Below, piece by piece: positions 53,186 to 63,566 of a stretch of 64,000 nucleotides of DNA (the first letter of the stretch is position 1; every line of letters begins with the position of its first letter). Below the pieces are notes generated by a model. The model worked only from the letters and a program-made list of their open reading frames with translations, was not told where the DNA came from and did no database searches. The translations under genes and the position numbers were made by a program. Source of the DNA: Tetrapyrgos nigripes (taxonomy: Eukaryota; Basidiomycota; Agaricomycetes; Agaricales; Campanellaceae); the NCBI GenBank assembly GCA_013368315.1, contig JAACJM010000143.1, positions 124,001 to 188,000 on the forward strand, given 5' to 3'.

Positions 53186-53960
53186 ACTGACCAAGTCAGT
53201 AGTAGTACAAGCACCGGATCCAAGCCAGTGCTAAGTGCTGGACTGAGCCAGGACTTGATGGTAAGAGGAGGAGCAATAGAAAATAGACGCCCAATGATGT
53301 GATGGCATGTGACCATCAAATCTTGGGCGCGTCATTGTCAAGTCCTCCGTCTTCTCTACTCCTTACCTCCATCTCCTCGTTGCAAGACTCTTTAAGTCCT
53401 GGCTAGGCCAGCACTTGGACACTGGCTTGGTCCATTGTCCAATCATTCCCAGCTTGGCTGGCCCTGTTCCTTCCCTTTTTATCGCTTTATGGACTGCTTT
53501 ACGACTTTCGGAAGACTTTCGCAGGATTAGCCTGAGGCATCCTCCGTCTACGATACTACCCTGCGTTCTACTGGCGCCAACATCATTCTTGGAAAGGTCA
53601 GCATTGCCAAGACCCGCGACACGTCGTCGTGGACCTCCCAAAAGAGGTTGGCATTGCTGAGAACCAGCGACTCATCGTCGTGGACCTTCCGAACTATCTA
53701 TGCTGGCCAATGTAGAGGTATGCCGCTGCGCAGGAGTCGTCGACTGAGGCGTCTGCTTACCGTGAAATTCCCGACAGTGTTGGTGATCCTATTTTTTCTC
53801 TTGATTTCTTTTTTGACCTTTTATTGCTTTCAGATTCCTCTCAACAAACAAAATCGAAGACTTTCCCCGCAAGATTGGACTCAGACTGGCTATTCTCGAG
53901 AAGGCTTGGATTTTGTACGTCATCTACGCAGAGATATACACTTAGACTTGTACATTTCCA
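53186..53960. repeat. Fold-back repeat, full-length copy in reverse orientation (right member of inverted pair)
   Basis: It begins ACTGACCAAGTCAGTAG at 53186, the reverse complement of the common limit, and extends to about 53960. The terminal palindrome is 53220-53430. It is nearly identical to 47170-47920 reversed. Differences include an extra AATGACG in the left arm and GATTTTGTTTG near 53850. Confidence 0.88.
53220..53430. repeat. Terminal fold-back palindrome (copy in 53.2-54.0 kb repeat)
   Basis: This is the reverse-orientation counterpart of 47679-47886 with the same arms (CCAAGCCAGTGCTAAGTGCT to AGCACTTGGACACTGGCTTGG, split here by about 170 bp of partly paired sequence). Confidence 0.82.
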
Positions 53961-53997
53961 ACCAACCATGAAGGTCCTACTCCCATGTCTCGCCTCC

Positions 53998-55266
53998 TTA
54001 CTCCCCAAAACTCGAAGTTCCAGTAGAAATTTCCCCTTTCGGAGAAGAGCCGCTGTACACCGAGGTCCAAGCCATCGCATCTCTTTCCTCCTCGTTCCCC
54101 CTCTCCTCCCCTTGTGTTCTCCTCTCATCCTCCTCCTCTGTCCTCTCCTCCTCCTTCAACTCCTCATAACGCTCCCAAAATCTTTTCCACACTATCCAGA
54201 ACACTTTCATTAAGCTGATAAACAGTATGCTAACTGCCTTAGAAGGCACCCAAATCACGAAAGTCGTCAATGGCGCCGAAATCGCTTGTACCAAACCAAT
54301 GATCCCGTAGACATTCACGCCCATGACCACAACAAACAACCCAAATATCCACGCATTGCTTCGAGATAGTCTCTCCATGCCCTGTTTCATCTCGATGCCC
54401 AGGTGCTCAATGCCTTGGGCGACGGTCTTTCCCCATTCCACTCGACGTAGCGCCGCGTCCAAGTCCATGGGATCCGTGGTCTGCGTAACGACAGCGGTCA
54501 CAGTACTAGTGATAGTGGCGACGATGTGCTCGGTTGGAAGTGTGGCGACGTGTGCTTGCGTCTTAGCCAGAAGAGTGCCATCAGCACCGTCGGACCTGGA
54601 AAGAGAGGCGGTGTTGCACGTGGATGGAGTAATGGAAGTGCTAATGGTATGGGCGAATTGCGTCTCCGTCAGGGAAGCATCAGCTGTAGCAGACTTGGTA
54701 AGCCAATCACTACCAACCGCCAGTGTCTTCACCGACGAGTGTCTGTAGTGTGAATTGTGCTGTTCCTCCTCAGCCGTAGATGTCGCAGTCACGGATGCCG
54801 ATAACAATGGTGGTGCTGGTTGCTGAGGATTTGCCGAGATCAGCGCCCAAATATAAGACGCTAACAAGCAGCAAACAATGATGATGGCGAGGTACCGGAA
54901 GGCAGTCGTGACAAGTCTTAGAACGCTTGACGGCCATGAGGGCTGTTCCTCTCTCGTTTCCGCAGCTGAAACTGCCCCTGAGGGGAGTTCTGGTCCTAGC
55001 TGGCTCGATGTTAGTGGATGAGAAGTCGAAAGCGGAGGTTTCAAGGTTGCTGTCACTGGGGTTGGTGTTTGCCCTTGGGCTGCCACACTTTTTTGCATTT
55101 TCCACGTGGAACGTTTTCGAGTGTGACTTGACGATACCCTAGCTGATGTCGAACCGTGAACTGGGAGTGTAGCAGGCGCCGAGGCCTCACTGTCCCCATA
55201 CTCACTTGGCTCGCCAGCTCGTAGTGTAGATCCGCCTGACCTCGTAGCATTTTGTGGTGTTGTCAT
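53998..55266 (-). CDS. Ser/Thr-rich protein with three predicted membrane segments, unknown function
   Basis: An unbroken frame with a likely start at ATG 55266 (MTTPQNATRSGGSTL) gives about 422 residues. The first 110 residues are Ser/Thr/Pro-rich and basic. Then come three hydrophobic segments: YLAIIIVCCLLASYIWALI, an Ala/Thr-rich lumenal-looking stretch, IFGLFVVVMGVNVYGIIGLV, and VSILFISLMKVFWIVW. The C-terminus is a highly charged Glu/Arg coiled coil (YEELKEEERTEEEDERR). No family is recognised. The layout suggests an integral membrane protein with a cytosolic charged tail. The gene ends about 40 bp from the outer end of the inverted repeat copy. Confidence 0.65.
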   Translation of the reverse strand: MTTPQNATRSGGSTLRAGEPSEYGDSEASAPATLPVHGSTSARVSSSHTRKRSTWKMQKSVAAQGQTPTPVTATLKPPLSTSHPLTSSQLGPELPSGAVSAAETREEQPSWPSSVLRLVTTAFRYLAIIIVCCLLASYIWALISANPQQPAPPLLSASVTATSTAEEEQHNSHYRHSSVKTLAVGSDWLTKSATADASLTETQFAHTISTSITPSTCNTASLSRSDGADGTLLAKTQAHVATLPTEHIVATITSTVTAVVTQTTDPMDLDAALRRVEWGKTVAQGIEHLGIEMKQGMERLSRSNAWIFGLFVVVMGVNVYGIIGLVQAISAPLTTFVIWVPSKAVSILFISLMKVFWIVWKRFWERYEELKEEERTEEEDERRTQGEERGNEEERDAMAWTSVYSGSSPKGEISTGTSSFGE

Positions 55267-55499
55267 AGCTGACTTGGACTGTCGAGCAGGGGTCGGTGTA
55301 GCAGGTTCTGGAGACACACTACTGTTCCCGTGCTTGTAGGACTCCAGGGATATGCGTGCAGGATGGGGGGTCGTATGTAGTCGAGCAGAGAGCTCGTAAA
55401 TTATTATCGTTGTCCCCCCACCAATCTTCCCCAACGCTACCCTTTCACTTCCGTGTTTCTCATCAGACCAGGCCGCCTTGTTTCGAGTATTTGCGTAAG

Positions 55500-56739
55500 T
55501 TGCGCCATCCTTTAGAAATGAAGGGTCTCACTTACCAGTGCTATCACACAGGATGTCTGTATGTTCGTTGCTATGGCAGATGTGTAAATACTACCTCTCT
55601 CAGTCAAGCAACTGTTACTTACGAGATCGATTTAGGATTTGGACTGTCCTCTTGGGCTCCGTGTCGTCGGTGTTTACTACGATTGCTTCGCCACCAAACG
55701 ACCCATATATCACATGTTGGCCTTGCAATAGAAACGCTACTGGAAAGGCTTGGCGTCCTCTGTTCTCTGTAGGCTGGTAGCCTTGGAATTCTGCGAATCC
55801 GGTTTCACCAACTGGATCTGTGTCGTAGTATTCTAAACCGTGGTCTAGATGGTATGCGACCAGGCTGGTCCTCGTGGTGTTTTTGTAAAGGTCCCAGGTC
55901 GGTCTAAGTGCAGTCAGAGGAAGCATCACAGACAGACACATTAGATCGTACTTACAAGAGCCTCCCTTCTGTTTCTCTGGTCTGCCAGAGCGGCTCGAAG
56001 TACATGATGTTTACGTCAGGTTTCCAAACCACGCTGAAAGCTCTACATGGTCGTTGTTAGAGAACAGAAAAAGAGAGTCAACGTCCTGACATACTGCAGG
56101 CCGTGCTTCAGGTAACCGACGACCACAACAATTTTTCCATCTCGTCTCTTCGCCTTGATGCCGGTCACGATAGCGTCGTTCGCATCCTGCTGTGGTTTAA
56201 GGCTGTTCAGTCTTTGACCAACCCTTCCTGCGCTACATGTGAGCTCCTCTCGTATCTGCTTGAAAGGGGACTGACCTTTATCCTGGCGATACACAATAAC
56301 AGACGGTCCTGTCCCGATGAATAATAATTCATTCTCGACGATGTTGATGGCCGCTACGGGATCTGTCATCTCTTTGAGAAGATGATGGTTGACGACACCG
56401 ATCCCATCCTGATGTCTGTCAGATGTGATTCTGCTTCTAACGAAGTAGATCTAGACATACTTGGTACTCCAAGTAATGGACGTGGCCATTTCGTTCTCCC
56501 ATGTAGAGGACGAGTAGATCTGGGTTTGGACTCCAGCAAAAAGCTGTTACCGCAGAAGCCAAAGTTGGCGCGTCCGCGATTTGCGCCTTCTCCCAGAAGA
56601 GCAACTTCACCGCTCCGTCCATAGCTCCGGTGGCTAGGACGTCTCCGCGGGGCGAAAACGCGAGGTTAATGATATCGGGAGAGTCGACGAGGTCCAGTTT
56701 TTGCTTTATGATGTAAGGATTCTGTGCATGTGGGGCCAT
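55500..56739 (-). CDS. WD40-like beta-propeller protein, multi-exon
   Basis: The start is ATG 56739 (MAPHAQNPYIIKQKLDLV). Exons join in phase across 56409-56460 (EYQ then DGIGVVNHHLL), across a GTATGTC...TGTAG intron near 56040-56095 (HGLQ then AFSVVWKPDVNIMYFEP), and across a GTAAGT...CTTAG intron near 55905-55957 (RPTWDLYKNTTRTSL). The first exon carries a typical WD repeat strand set (INLAFSPRGDVLATGAMDGAVKLLFW; TAFCWSPNPDLLVLYMGERNGHVHYL). Later parts have propeller-like VVGYLKHGLQ and HVIYGSFGGEAIVVNTDD. The 3' end past about 55530 is unresolved. The role is unknown; propellers usually mediate protein contacts. Confidence 0.6.
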
Positions 56740-56958
56740 CCTGTTTCAAGACTGCTTGTCGTCGTGCCCTCGGAGATATATCTCGTTTCATTTACTGTAT
56801 ACAAGTACACGCGTATCAGTGGATACAGACGATGCCCGTTATGGAATGGATCTAGATTTCATCTACAAATCGGCTCCTCAACCCAGACCAAGCCAACTGG
56901 CATGTGTGATATGTACACCGTGATCAGTATCAGATTTGGGATATCTATGGAGCAGTAC

Positions 56959-58375
56959 TCACGCGTAAACTTGAGGATTGTGGATAAAATTGTAGTGCTC
57001 TTCTGTTGGTCTGATCTGCTGCACCTCGCGCTGCGTCCGACCTCGAAGCCAAGTTGCATCATATACGTTTCGAGGTAAATTGGAGACGAACTTTCCTTCT
57101 ACATAGGTGCCGTCCGCGTCCAAATTTTGGGGTCTGATTCTCTCGTGCGGTGGATTTCCGTGAAAGTTACGGCGGTCTTCTCGTTGCAGCAAGGTCATGC
57201 GGTCGATGGTATGCATGAACGCTGCCGCTGCCGGTGCTCGCCAGCGCGGATAACGGACGTGGTATTCGTGTTCGAATGGAGAGACTGAGACCTCTTCGTC
57301 ACTGGACATGCCGTCAACACCCAGCCTTTCTAGTAAGTCATGATGATGCCGGAGTTGATCACAACCCAGCACCGTGTGTAGTCTACGCTGATGAAGCTGC
57401 AAACGATGTCAGAAACTTTTTAAATGAGAATGACTGGCATACATCTACCTTCCGCTGCCGTCTTCTGTCGCGCTTCCTTTGCTCTTCCCTCGATCTTCCC
57501 CCTGGCTTATCAAGTTGGTAATCCTTAATCAGACCCCGCATCACCTTATGAAAGGCATCCTCAAGGATCAAGCGGTCGGATTCTGCGTAAGACGTTTCTC
57601 CATCCAGAATCATGATGTCAGCGAAGACTCAAGCAGCTGAGCGGTTCCATGCATGTTTGGCAGTGCCTCCCAGATAAACACAAAAACGATCTACGTCGCA
57701 ACAATCTCTGTCGGAGCTAGAACTCCATGTTCTCGCAAACTCGTCAGCTTCAGTCATCGTCGGATCGAGGTGCAAACGCCCATGGCGGAGAAGTTTCTTC
57801 AAATAATCTCGTATTTCCTTCTGCAAATCAGGTAAGAAGCATTATGCTTCAAGAAAAATTGATAGCTCACTTTGAATGCATTGTACTCTACAGATTTATG
57901 TCGGCGTAGGCCCATCCGTTTGGGAGGTTTACGTGGAATAGCAGCTGCTTCGTGAGCTGCAGGACCAGGTGCTGGGCGACTGACCTGTTCCATCGTAGAG
58001 GTTAGTCTGTCGATGCTTCGGGTCACAGTCGTAGTCATATCAGCCACAGCATTGCGGATAGAGGTACCCCAATGCACCAAATCAACCTGAAGAGTTATGT
58101 TCATTGTTGCCGGATTGTTCGTCATAAGAAGTTACAGCTTACCCTCGTAGCTGCACCATACGTATCTTCTTCTTGTACAGGCGTGACCGGTGGTGACGGA
58201 GGAACAGATGTTGAGCTTGACGACCTTGCTGACTCTGAACGTTGGGTCGCTTCGCAGAGGTGGAAAAGGAAAGGATCACCGTCATGTTGTGTAGCTGCAG
58301 GACGAAAGTTCTGATGAAGATTTTGCTGTAAGGTGCGTGAGGTTCCTTCCAAAATAATCTTAAAGGACGTTTCAT
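56959..58375 (-). pseudogene. Basidiomycete protein of unknown function with a GMSSDE motif, one in-frame TGA
   Basis: Exons can be followed from about 58330 to a stop at 56959: a Ser/Pro start (SSSSTSVPPSPPVTPVQEED), VDLVHWGTSIRNAVADM, a Lys/Arg-rich part, KEIRDYLKKLLRH after an intron near 57790-57840, MILDGETSYAESDRLILEDA, then LHQRRLHTVLGCDQLRHHHD...LERLGVDGMSSDEE and LPRNVYDATWLRG. The last block is familiar from many Agaricomycete genomes, where it is common near transposons and has no known function. A TGA at 57629-57631 lies between NRSAA and VFADIM in the same frame. CGA to TGA would explain it. The first exon and start are unresolved. If the TGA is read as a splice site the gene could be intact, but I see no fitting GT/AG. 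Confidence 0.5.
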
Positions 58376-58820
58376 ACCGACATCGACGCTGACAGAGCCT
58401 TTACGGTCCTACATGTACATGTACATTTATGAAGTCCCAAGTGGCGTGGCCTGGCCAGTGTTGGCAAGTTAGATCTAAATCTTGGAGACCCACGATCAAT
58501 TAGGCAAGGAAGGACCAGCAGACCATGATCAGTTAAAGACACCGATCAAGCATGTGAACGCTGTGTGCCCGAATGCCTCTTATGACCAGCTGGTTAAGGC
58601 TCTGACGAACCTTCCTGCTCTTTCCTTGGTTCTTATTTTGACACACTTCCACTTCTCCATGAAGAACAGCTGCAGACCGAATGGAAGAGAGGGTGTAAGG
58701 TCTCTGCTTGTAGTATTGCTGTCCAAACTGATAGCAGTACCAGCAATATTTTTTCCGTTTACCCTATCAACATTCAGAATCTGAGATGCGCCCGAAACCT
58801 GGCATTGAGGATCACCCAAG

Positions 58821-61039
58821 GTGAGATATTGGCCAAGCATTCGCTCTCGACAGGACCTGAAATATGCTTCAAGATCTCCTGCACAAGTAAATGCAGTCGC
58901 TTCCAATGCATCCTCGCCGGCGGCGCCATCAAGACTGGATCAGAGACCGAGTAGCCCATCCTCCTTGACCTCGGGAATCACTTATATGACCACCCCCCGG
59001 GCGTCACCAGAACCAGAACCAGGCAGAGCACCTGCATCAGCCTCCGGAGGTCTACCTGAAGGCCAGCGCGCTGTCTCTGCAGAGGTGGATTTCTCTCTTC
59101 TCTTCGGTGCTAATCGCTGCTCAACGAAGTCTTTGATAGCGTAATGTCGCCCAAACGCTAGAAGAATGGGTTCAAAGTGCTCTACCGTCTCAGAAAGAAT
59201 CCAAATTTGCGCTTCGACTTATACACAACATGAGGAACAACCCAGCCACTATTCAAGACGTGCAGTCCCTTCACGGAGTACAGTCGATAAGACATACCTG
59301 GGACCAGAAACGATTACAGCAGTTCGTTAAGGTCTGCGACGCCTATAGGGGCAGGACTAGGTAACGCTTAATGTCTTATCCTTATGAATGGACGCTGAAA
59401 TTTTTGGGCAGTAATACCAACCAGGCCGATGGTTCCCTTCCTGCTATTTCGAATCAAGAATCATACCAAAGCAAACAGGACGACAGTTCACAGGAGGCTC
59501 GGAATAACATTCTCGGTCAAATATCTGCCCTTGGTCTAGTCAAAACTGTCGACGAAGCCATAGCTCTTGCAGAGGAGGTTCTTGGGTTGAACGAGATGTT
59601 TAAGGATGGGTACGACCCGTACCCAACCATGGACATCGTTTTGGACCCGACTCTGGGAGGATGGGACCCTTCTAATACTTCAAAACTGAGGGATTTCGTC
59701 ATCTCCGAATTTGACTTTCCGCCACCTCATTCTATGGCCAGCGACGCATCTGCTGCGTCCTCTTCACACACGCCTCAACCTCACTCTACAACGTCGCCAT
59801 CGGCTCCTGTGCAGGAAATTAGGATAAGAAGTGTGACGTTAGCTGCACCCTCTCCTCCTCCTCCTCCTCCTCCTCCTCCTCCTCCTGCTGCTGCTGCTAC
59901 TCCTGCTCTCCTACCTGCTTTCAATGCTCCCGGTCCATCTCCTGCTCATTCTTCTGCAGATGCAGTTCCTACAACCCCAACCTCAATCAGGTAAGGGTAC
60001 TGTCTATCTCTCTTCATTCATAGCTCATCTTCAATCATTTCAGCCGAGTGGTCAGGTCCGTGACGCCTACTGCAGTGCAGTAAATATATCCTCTGTCATT
60101 AATATTACCACTTACTCTACTGACCCAAGGCGTGTGCAGGAAGACGTCCCTGAAAACCCCAAGTCGCGTCAGACAGGATGAAAGCTCGTTGCTGGCTAGT
60201 CCATTCGGGTAAGCTGATTCCTTTCTCTATTCCCAAACAATGATTGACAGTGATCCAAAAAGTCTTACTAGTGTCGCAATGCCGGTATTGAATCGGTAAG
60301 AAAATTCCGAACGTCCTTGGCGTTTTATGAATCTGACTGGAAACCTCTTACTTATCATAGTTTGCCCGACAATCTGCCCTCCATCTCACAAGCTCCTCGA
60401 GCAACCTCCCCAGCAACAGCGACCCCTCTCACCAAAGTTGAACGATCAGTTCATAAAGAAGAATACGAGGTCCGCAAGGCCTATACCATCGTCAAGGATA
60501 AAAATTACGACGATAAGAAGGCACCCTGGAGGGAGGAGGTTGAATACACACTATTCTTTAGATTTACAGGAGGAATCAAGCAAACCCCAATACCATATTG
60601 TACAACGGAGGGCGCGTTCTTCATGGCTGTCCCCAGCCTTCCACCGGAGTTTGATGACGATGATGAGGAGAAGCAGGATGCAAAGGATTGCCGGTGTATG
60701 GTCGTTGTCCACAGGAACACTGTCACTCAAACGAGACAATTGTTTGTGAAGTCATTCCCTGTGTCCAAGAATGGAGATGTTGTGCCTACGTGGTTAGAGT
60801 ATAGCTGGGACCCGTACGAGATTGTCTCAGACCCCCCCCTGCGACACCCTATCATCGAGGACAGGTACCTAACTCTAGGAACCACCGCACTGTACAGCGA
60901 CCACCACCCCAAACCCTCATGGGTTACGCTCAAGACTATCAAGGAGCATCAAGACAGGGATTTCACTGACACGAGGAACAAAGCGAAAGCTGCCTCCAAG
61001 GGAAAGAAAAAAGCTGCTGACGTTCGTTATGAAGTTTGA
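58821..61039 (+). CDS. Multi-exon protein of unknown function, proline-rich middle
   Basis: A chain of exons joins in phase. A Ser/Pro-rich 5' part (58821 to about 59085, least certain) leads to a segment near 59140-59361 (LEEWVQSALPSQKESKFALR, GVQSIRHTWDQKRLQQFV), then 59413-59990 (Gln/Ser part, DEAIALAEEVLGLNEMF, then a Pro-11 run from a CCT repeat). The rest are 60044-60079, 60140-60208, 60251-60295 and 60361-61039. The last exon has YEVRKAYTIVKDKNYDDKKA, EVEYTLFFRFTGGIKQTP and DRYLTLGTTALYSDHHPKPS, ending with a Lys-rich tail. Introns are 42-65 bp with GT/AG ends. No domain is recognised. It looks intact from 59.1 kb onward; the 5' end is open. Confidence 0.6.
59856..59903 (+). repeat. 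CCT/GCT trinucleotide run inside a coding exon
   Basis: About a dozen CCT followed by several GCT codons give a poly-Pro then poly-Ala tract in the gene at 58821-61039. Such runs are prone to length change. Confidence 0.8.
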
Positions 61040-61260
61040 TGTTGTATTTTACAGTACAAAGAGTCCATGCATTTTTGCTTTGTTATAGAGGCTTCAGGGA
61101 GCGAGTTCTTCATCGCGTTTTGGTCTCCCAACATAGCATATAGTTACATCTAACTAGTTCCAGGACCTTTTACGTCCTTGAGTCGGCTTATAGCTCAAAT
61201 TTAGACTTCTACTCGGCTCGATCTTCTGATTCAGGCCTCATCATGATCAAGCACGAGCTC

Positions 61261-61854
61261 TTACCACTTCCTCTTGACACGCTGCCCTAGATCCCAAGTT
61301 TCTGCACATGTCTTGATTTTGATTCGCACATTAGCAGGATCCGGATTCTTTCGCTTGTCGCTAAACGCGTACGGACGATCCTCATACTGGGCTTTCGGGT
61401 CAGAAGATCGCTCACAGTGCCTCAAAATTTGCAGGCGCTGAGCATGGTACTTGTACACCCCTCGAAGGAGACGTTGGTGGATCGAGGAAGACACGGTTGA
61501 TATGACAAGCTTGTCAAGTAGTATGTAAGCGACAAAAATAATCACAGCGGGTCGGTCTACTAGTACTGTAACTACCAACATCGATAGAGGTTTCATGTGG
61601 GACTGTTTTTCTGGCGTTTTTTGATTGTTTTTTGAGCCGTTTTTCGTTGGAAAATCCACCGAAAAACGAAGCTGAAAAACGCCCAAAAAACAACGCGCGA
61701 AACACCCTAACAGAAAACGGTTTAACTGAATGGAAAATGCGTTTTCTATTGTTTTTCGTACACATGTACAGCGTCTGGTGAGAAAATACGCTTCCTTCCT
61801 CGAGGTGTTTCTGAGCACCTCAGTGACCATGCAACAAGCCTCATGATCAAACAT
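61261..61854 (-). CDS. Possible C-terminal coding segment of unknown function
   Basis: The 3' part of this minus-strand frame (61261-61500) reads HQRLLRGVYKYHAQRLQILRH and DKRKNPDPANVRIKIKTCAE, which looks like real protein sequence ending QRVKRKW. The 5' part runs through an inverted repeat of GTTTTTCG-type sequence (61590-61770) and is unlikely to be coding. It is therefore probably a 3' exon whose upstream part has been displaced. Confidence 0.3.
   Translation of the reverse strand: MFDHEACCMVTEVLRNTSRKEAYFLTRRCTCVRKTIENAFSIQLNRFLLGCFARCFLGVFQLRFSVDFPTKNGSKNNQKTPEKQSHMKPLSMLVVTVLVDRPAVIIFVAYILLDKLVISTVSSSIHQRLLRGVYKYHAQRLQILRHCERSSDPKAQYEDRPYAFSDKRKNPDPANVRIKIKTCAETWDLGQRVKRKW
61590..61770. 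repeat. GTTTTTCG-rich fold-back
   Basis: The left side carries GTTTTTTGAGCCGTTTTTCG. The right side carries the reverse complement of GTTTTTTGGGCGTTTTTCAG, with a GGAAAATCCACC centre. Flanking CTGTTTTTCTGG and ATTGTTTTTCGTAC extend the inverted arrangement. Confidence 0.55.
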
Positions 61855-63566
61855 GATGGTTTTTCTTCTTCTTTCGGCCCAGTATATTCACCGAGGATTC
61901 GTTTCCTCATCTTTTCACTCTAGCCAGTGTGAAATCGATGTTCATGGATCCCTCCGGAGCTATCACCTGCGATACTTTTGCTCCATTCAACTTTCTTCAC
62001 GGGCTTTCGACAATCTTGGGGTGTATCTAATGCTCCATCAGCTCCTTGATCATGAATATGATATCAAGCAGCCATACGTCTTCAGCTCGAGGCAATGACT
62101 TCATGAAAGCTGATATGACCTTACAGGGCTACAACGTCGAAAGACACGAGTATTCCCACCACTGAATGACCTCAAGACAGTAACAAAGATAAGACTATAA
62201 ATGGTCATTAGGAGACGACTGGAAGAAGCATGAAGGGCTGATGAAGCGAGTTGGGACGCGTAGGAATTGAATAGAATGGTCACACGGGACTGTAGAAGGA
62301 AAGAGGGAAACGAGAACTTAACGGAGAAGTCAGGAGTCATAAAGGAACCGAATAGTGATGGGAGCCAGATGACTCAAGGAAATAAGTCAAGCAGAGTAAG
62401 GATGAGTCGATGAAGGAAGTAGGAGGGAAGTTATGAGTCATGAATAGTTGTAGATACCCCGTAGTTCAGTTTTTTATGTATATAAACAGGCTGAGGACTC
62501 CCCCAGTACTAGTACTATCTGCTATATTTTGTCACCTACGTACAGTAAATATACTTGTTTATCAACTTATCTCTATACGGCCGCCGTTTACTCACACGAA
62601 CTGCGAACTATCACCATAAGTATTCCTTTTCGCCTGCCGTCAACTCGTTGGCTGCAAAACCTTCATCAATAACCTCTGAACCCATGATCACGCGTACGGA
62701 CATCTTCTGAGAGATATCCAAGCCACCGCAAATCCCCGAACGTACATATTCAATTAAGCTTTACAACGATCGACAGTTGGCATGCGCACTGTCCTCCGGG
62801 AGTACTTACAGTGTCGATGGGTATTAATATTATCTGATCCAGGGCCTAGAAGTCCAAGAAGCAGAAGCATACGGTTTGACCGGCGGCACAGGTTCTTACG
62901 CCGGATATTAATTATTAATAATATTATTATAATAATGCTAGGAATGTCGGGTACGGATTCGGGTGAGCAGAGTTAGGGGACGGGGATATGTAGGTATAGT
63001 GGGTTTAAAGAAGAGAGTGTGGAGGCACTGCTGGCAGCGTTGTGAGCGTAGGATTGGCGTGAACCCTGGCCAATCGGTTGGTCAGAATGACGCGACGAAA
63101 AAAACAAAACAAGAAGGAAAATAAAACAGAAAAATGAAAGAAAGACATCGAGGTGAAGACAAAGGATGGACAGCAGCTTCACGTCCAATCCCAACGCTGT
63201 CATTTGACAGAAGACAAGGACACTGGGCAGCACGAGGCTTCTCCTGGCGGCGGCGTATCAGTTCTTGATCCCAGCCTAAACCACTCTTCCTCTTCCTCCT
63301 TTTCCTCCTCCTGCTCACGACCTCCACCATCGCCAGAAAAGGAAATCACGCCATGACACAAATCAAAAAATATGTATTTCATGGTAAAGACGGCAACTCC
63401 GAGTCAAATGGGGAGGGTGGGTCAATCGCCTGCAAATCCAAACGATTTAGGAAGGTACGGAAGGGAATCTTCATTTCTGACCATCTTCAGGCTTCTGGGA
63501 CCTGGATCAGAAAATACCCATCGACGTATCACTCGTCCTCCGGCAAGTCAATTTCTGAGCTCATGA
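61855..63566. other. Long intergenic stretch, no supported gene
   Basis: Frames on both strands are short. At 62333-62485 four TGA(G/C)TC elements (about 62334, 62370, 62404, 62435) precede a TATATAAA box (about 62479), a layout like a promoter or the U3 region of a solo LTR. I could not find matching ends. An AT-rich TTATTAATA run lies near 62908-62936. Confidence 0.35.

Noticed and set aside
61261..61854. The whole 197-residue frame as an intact gene
   Set aside because: Its 5' half is the translation of an inverted repeat. Only the 3' part has protein-like sequence.
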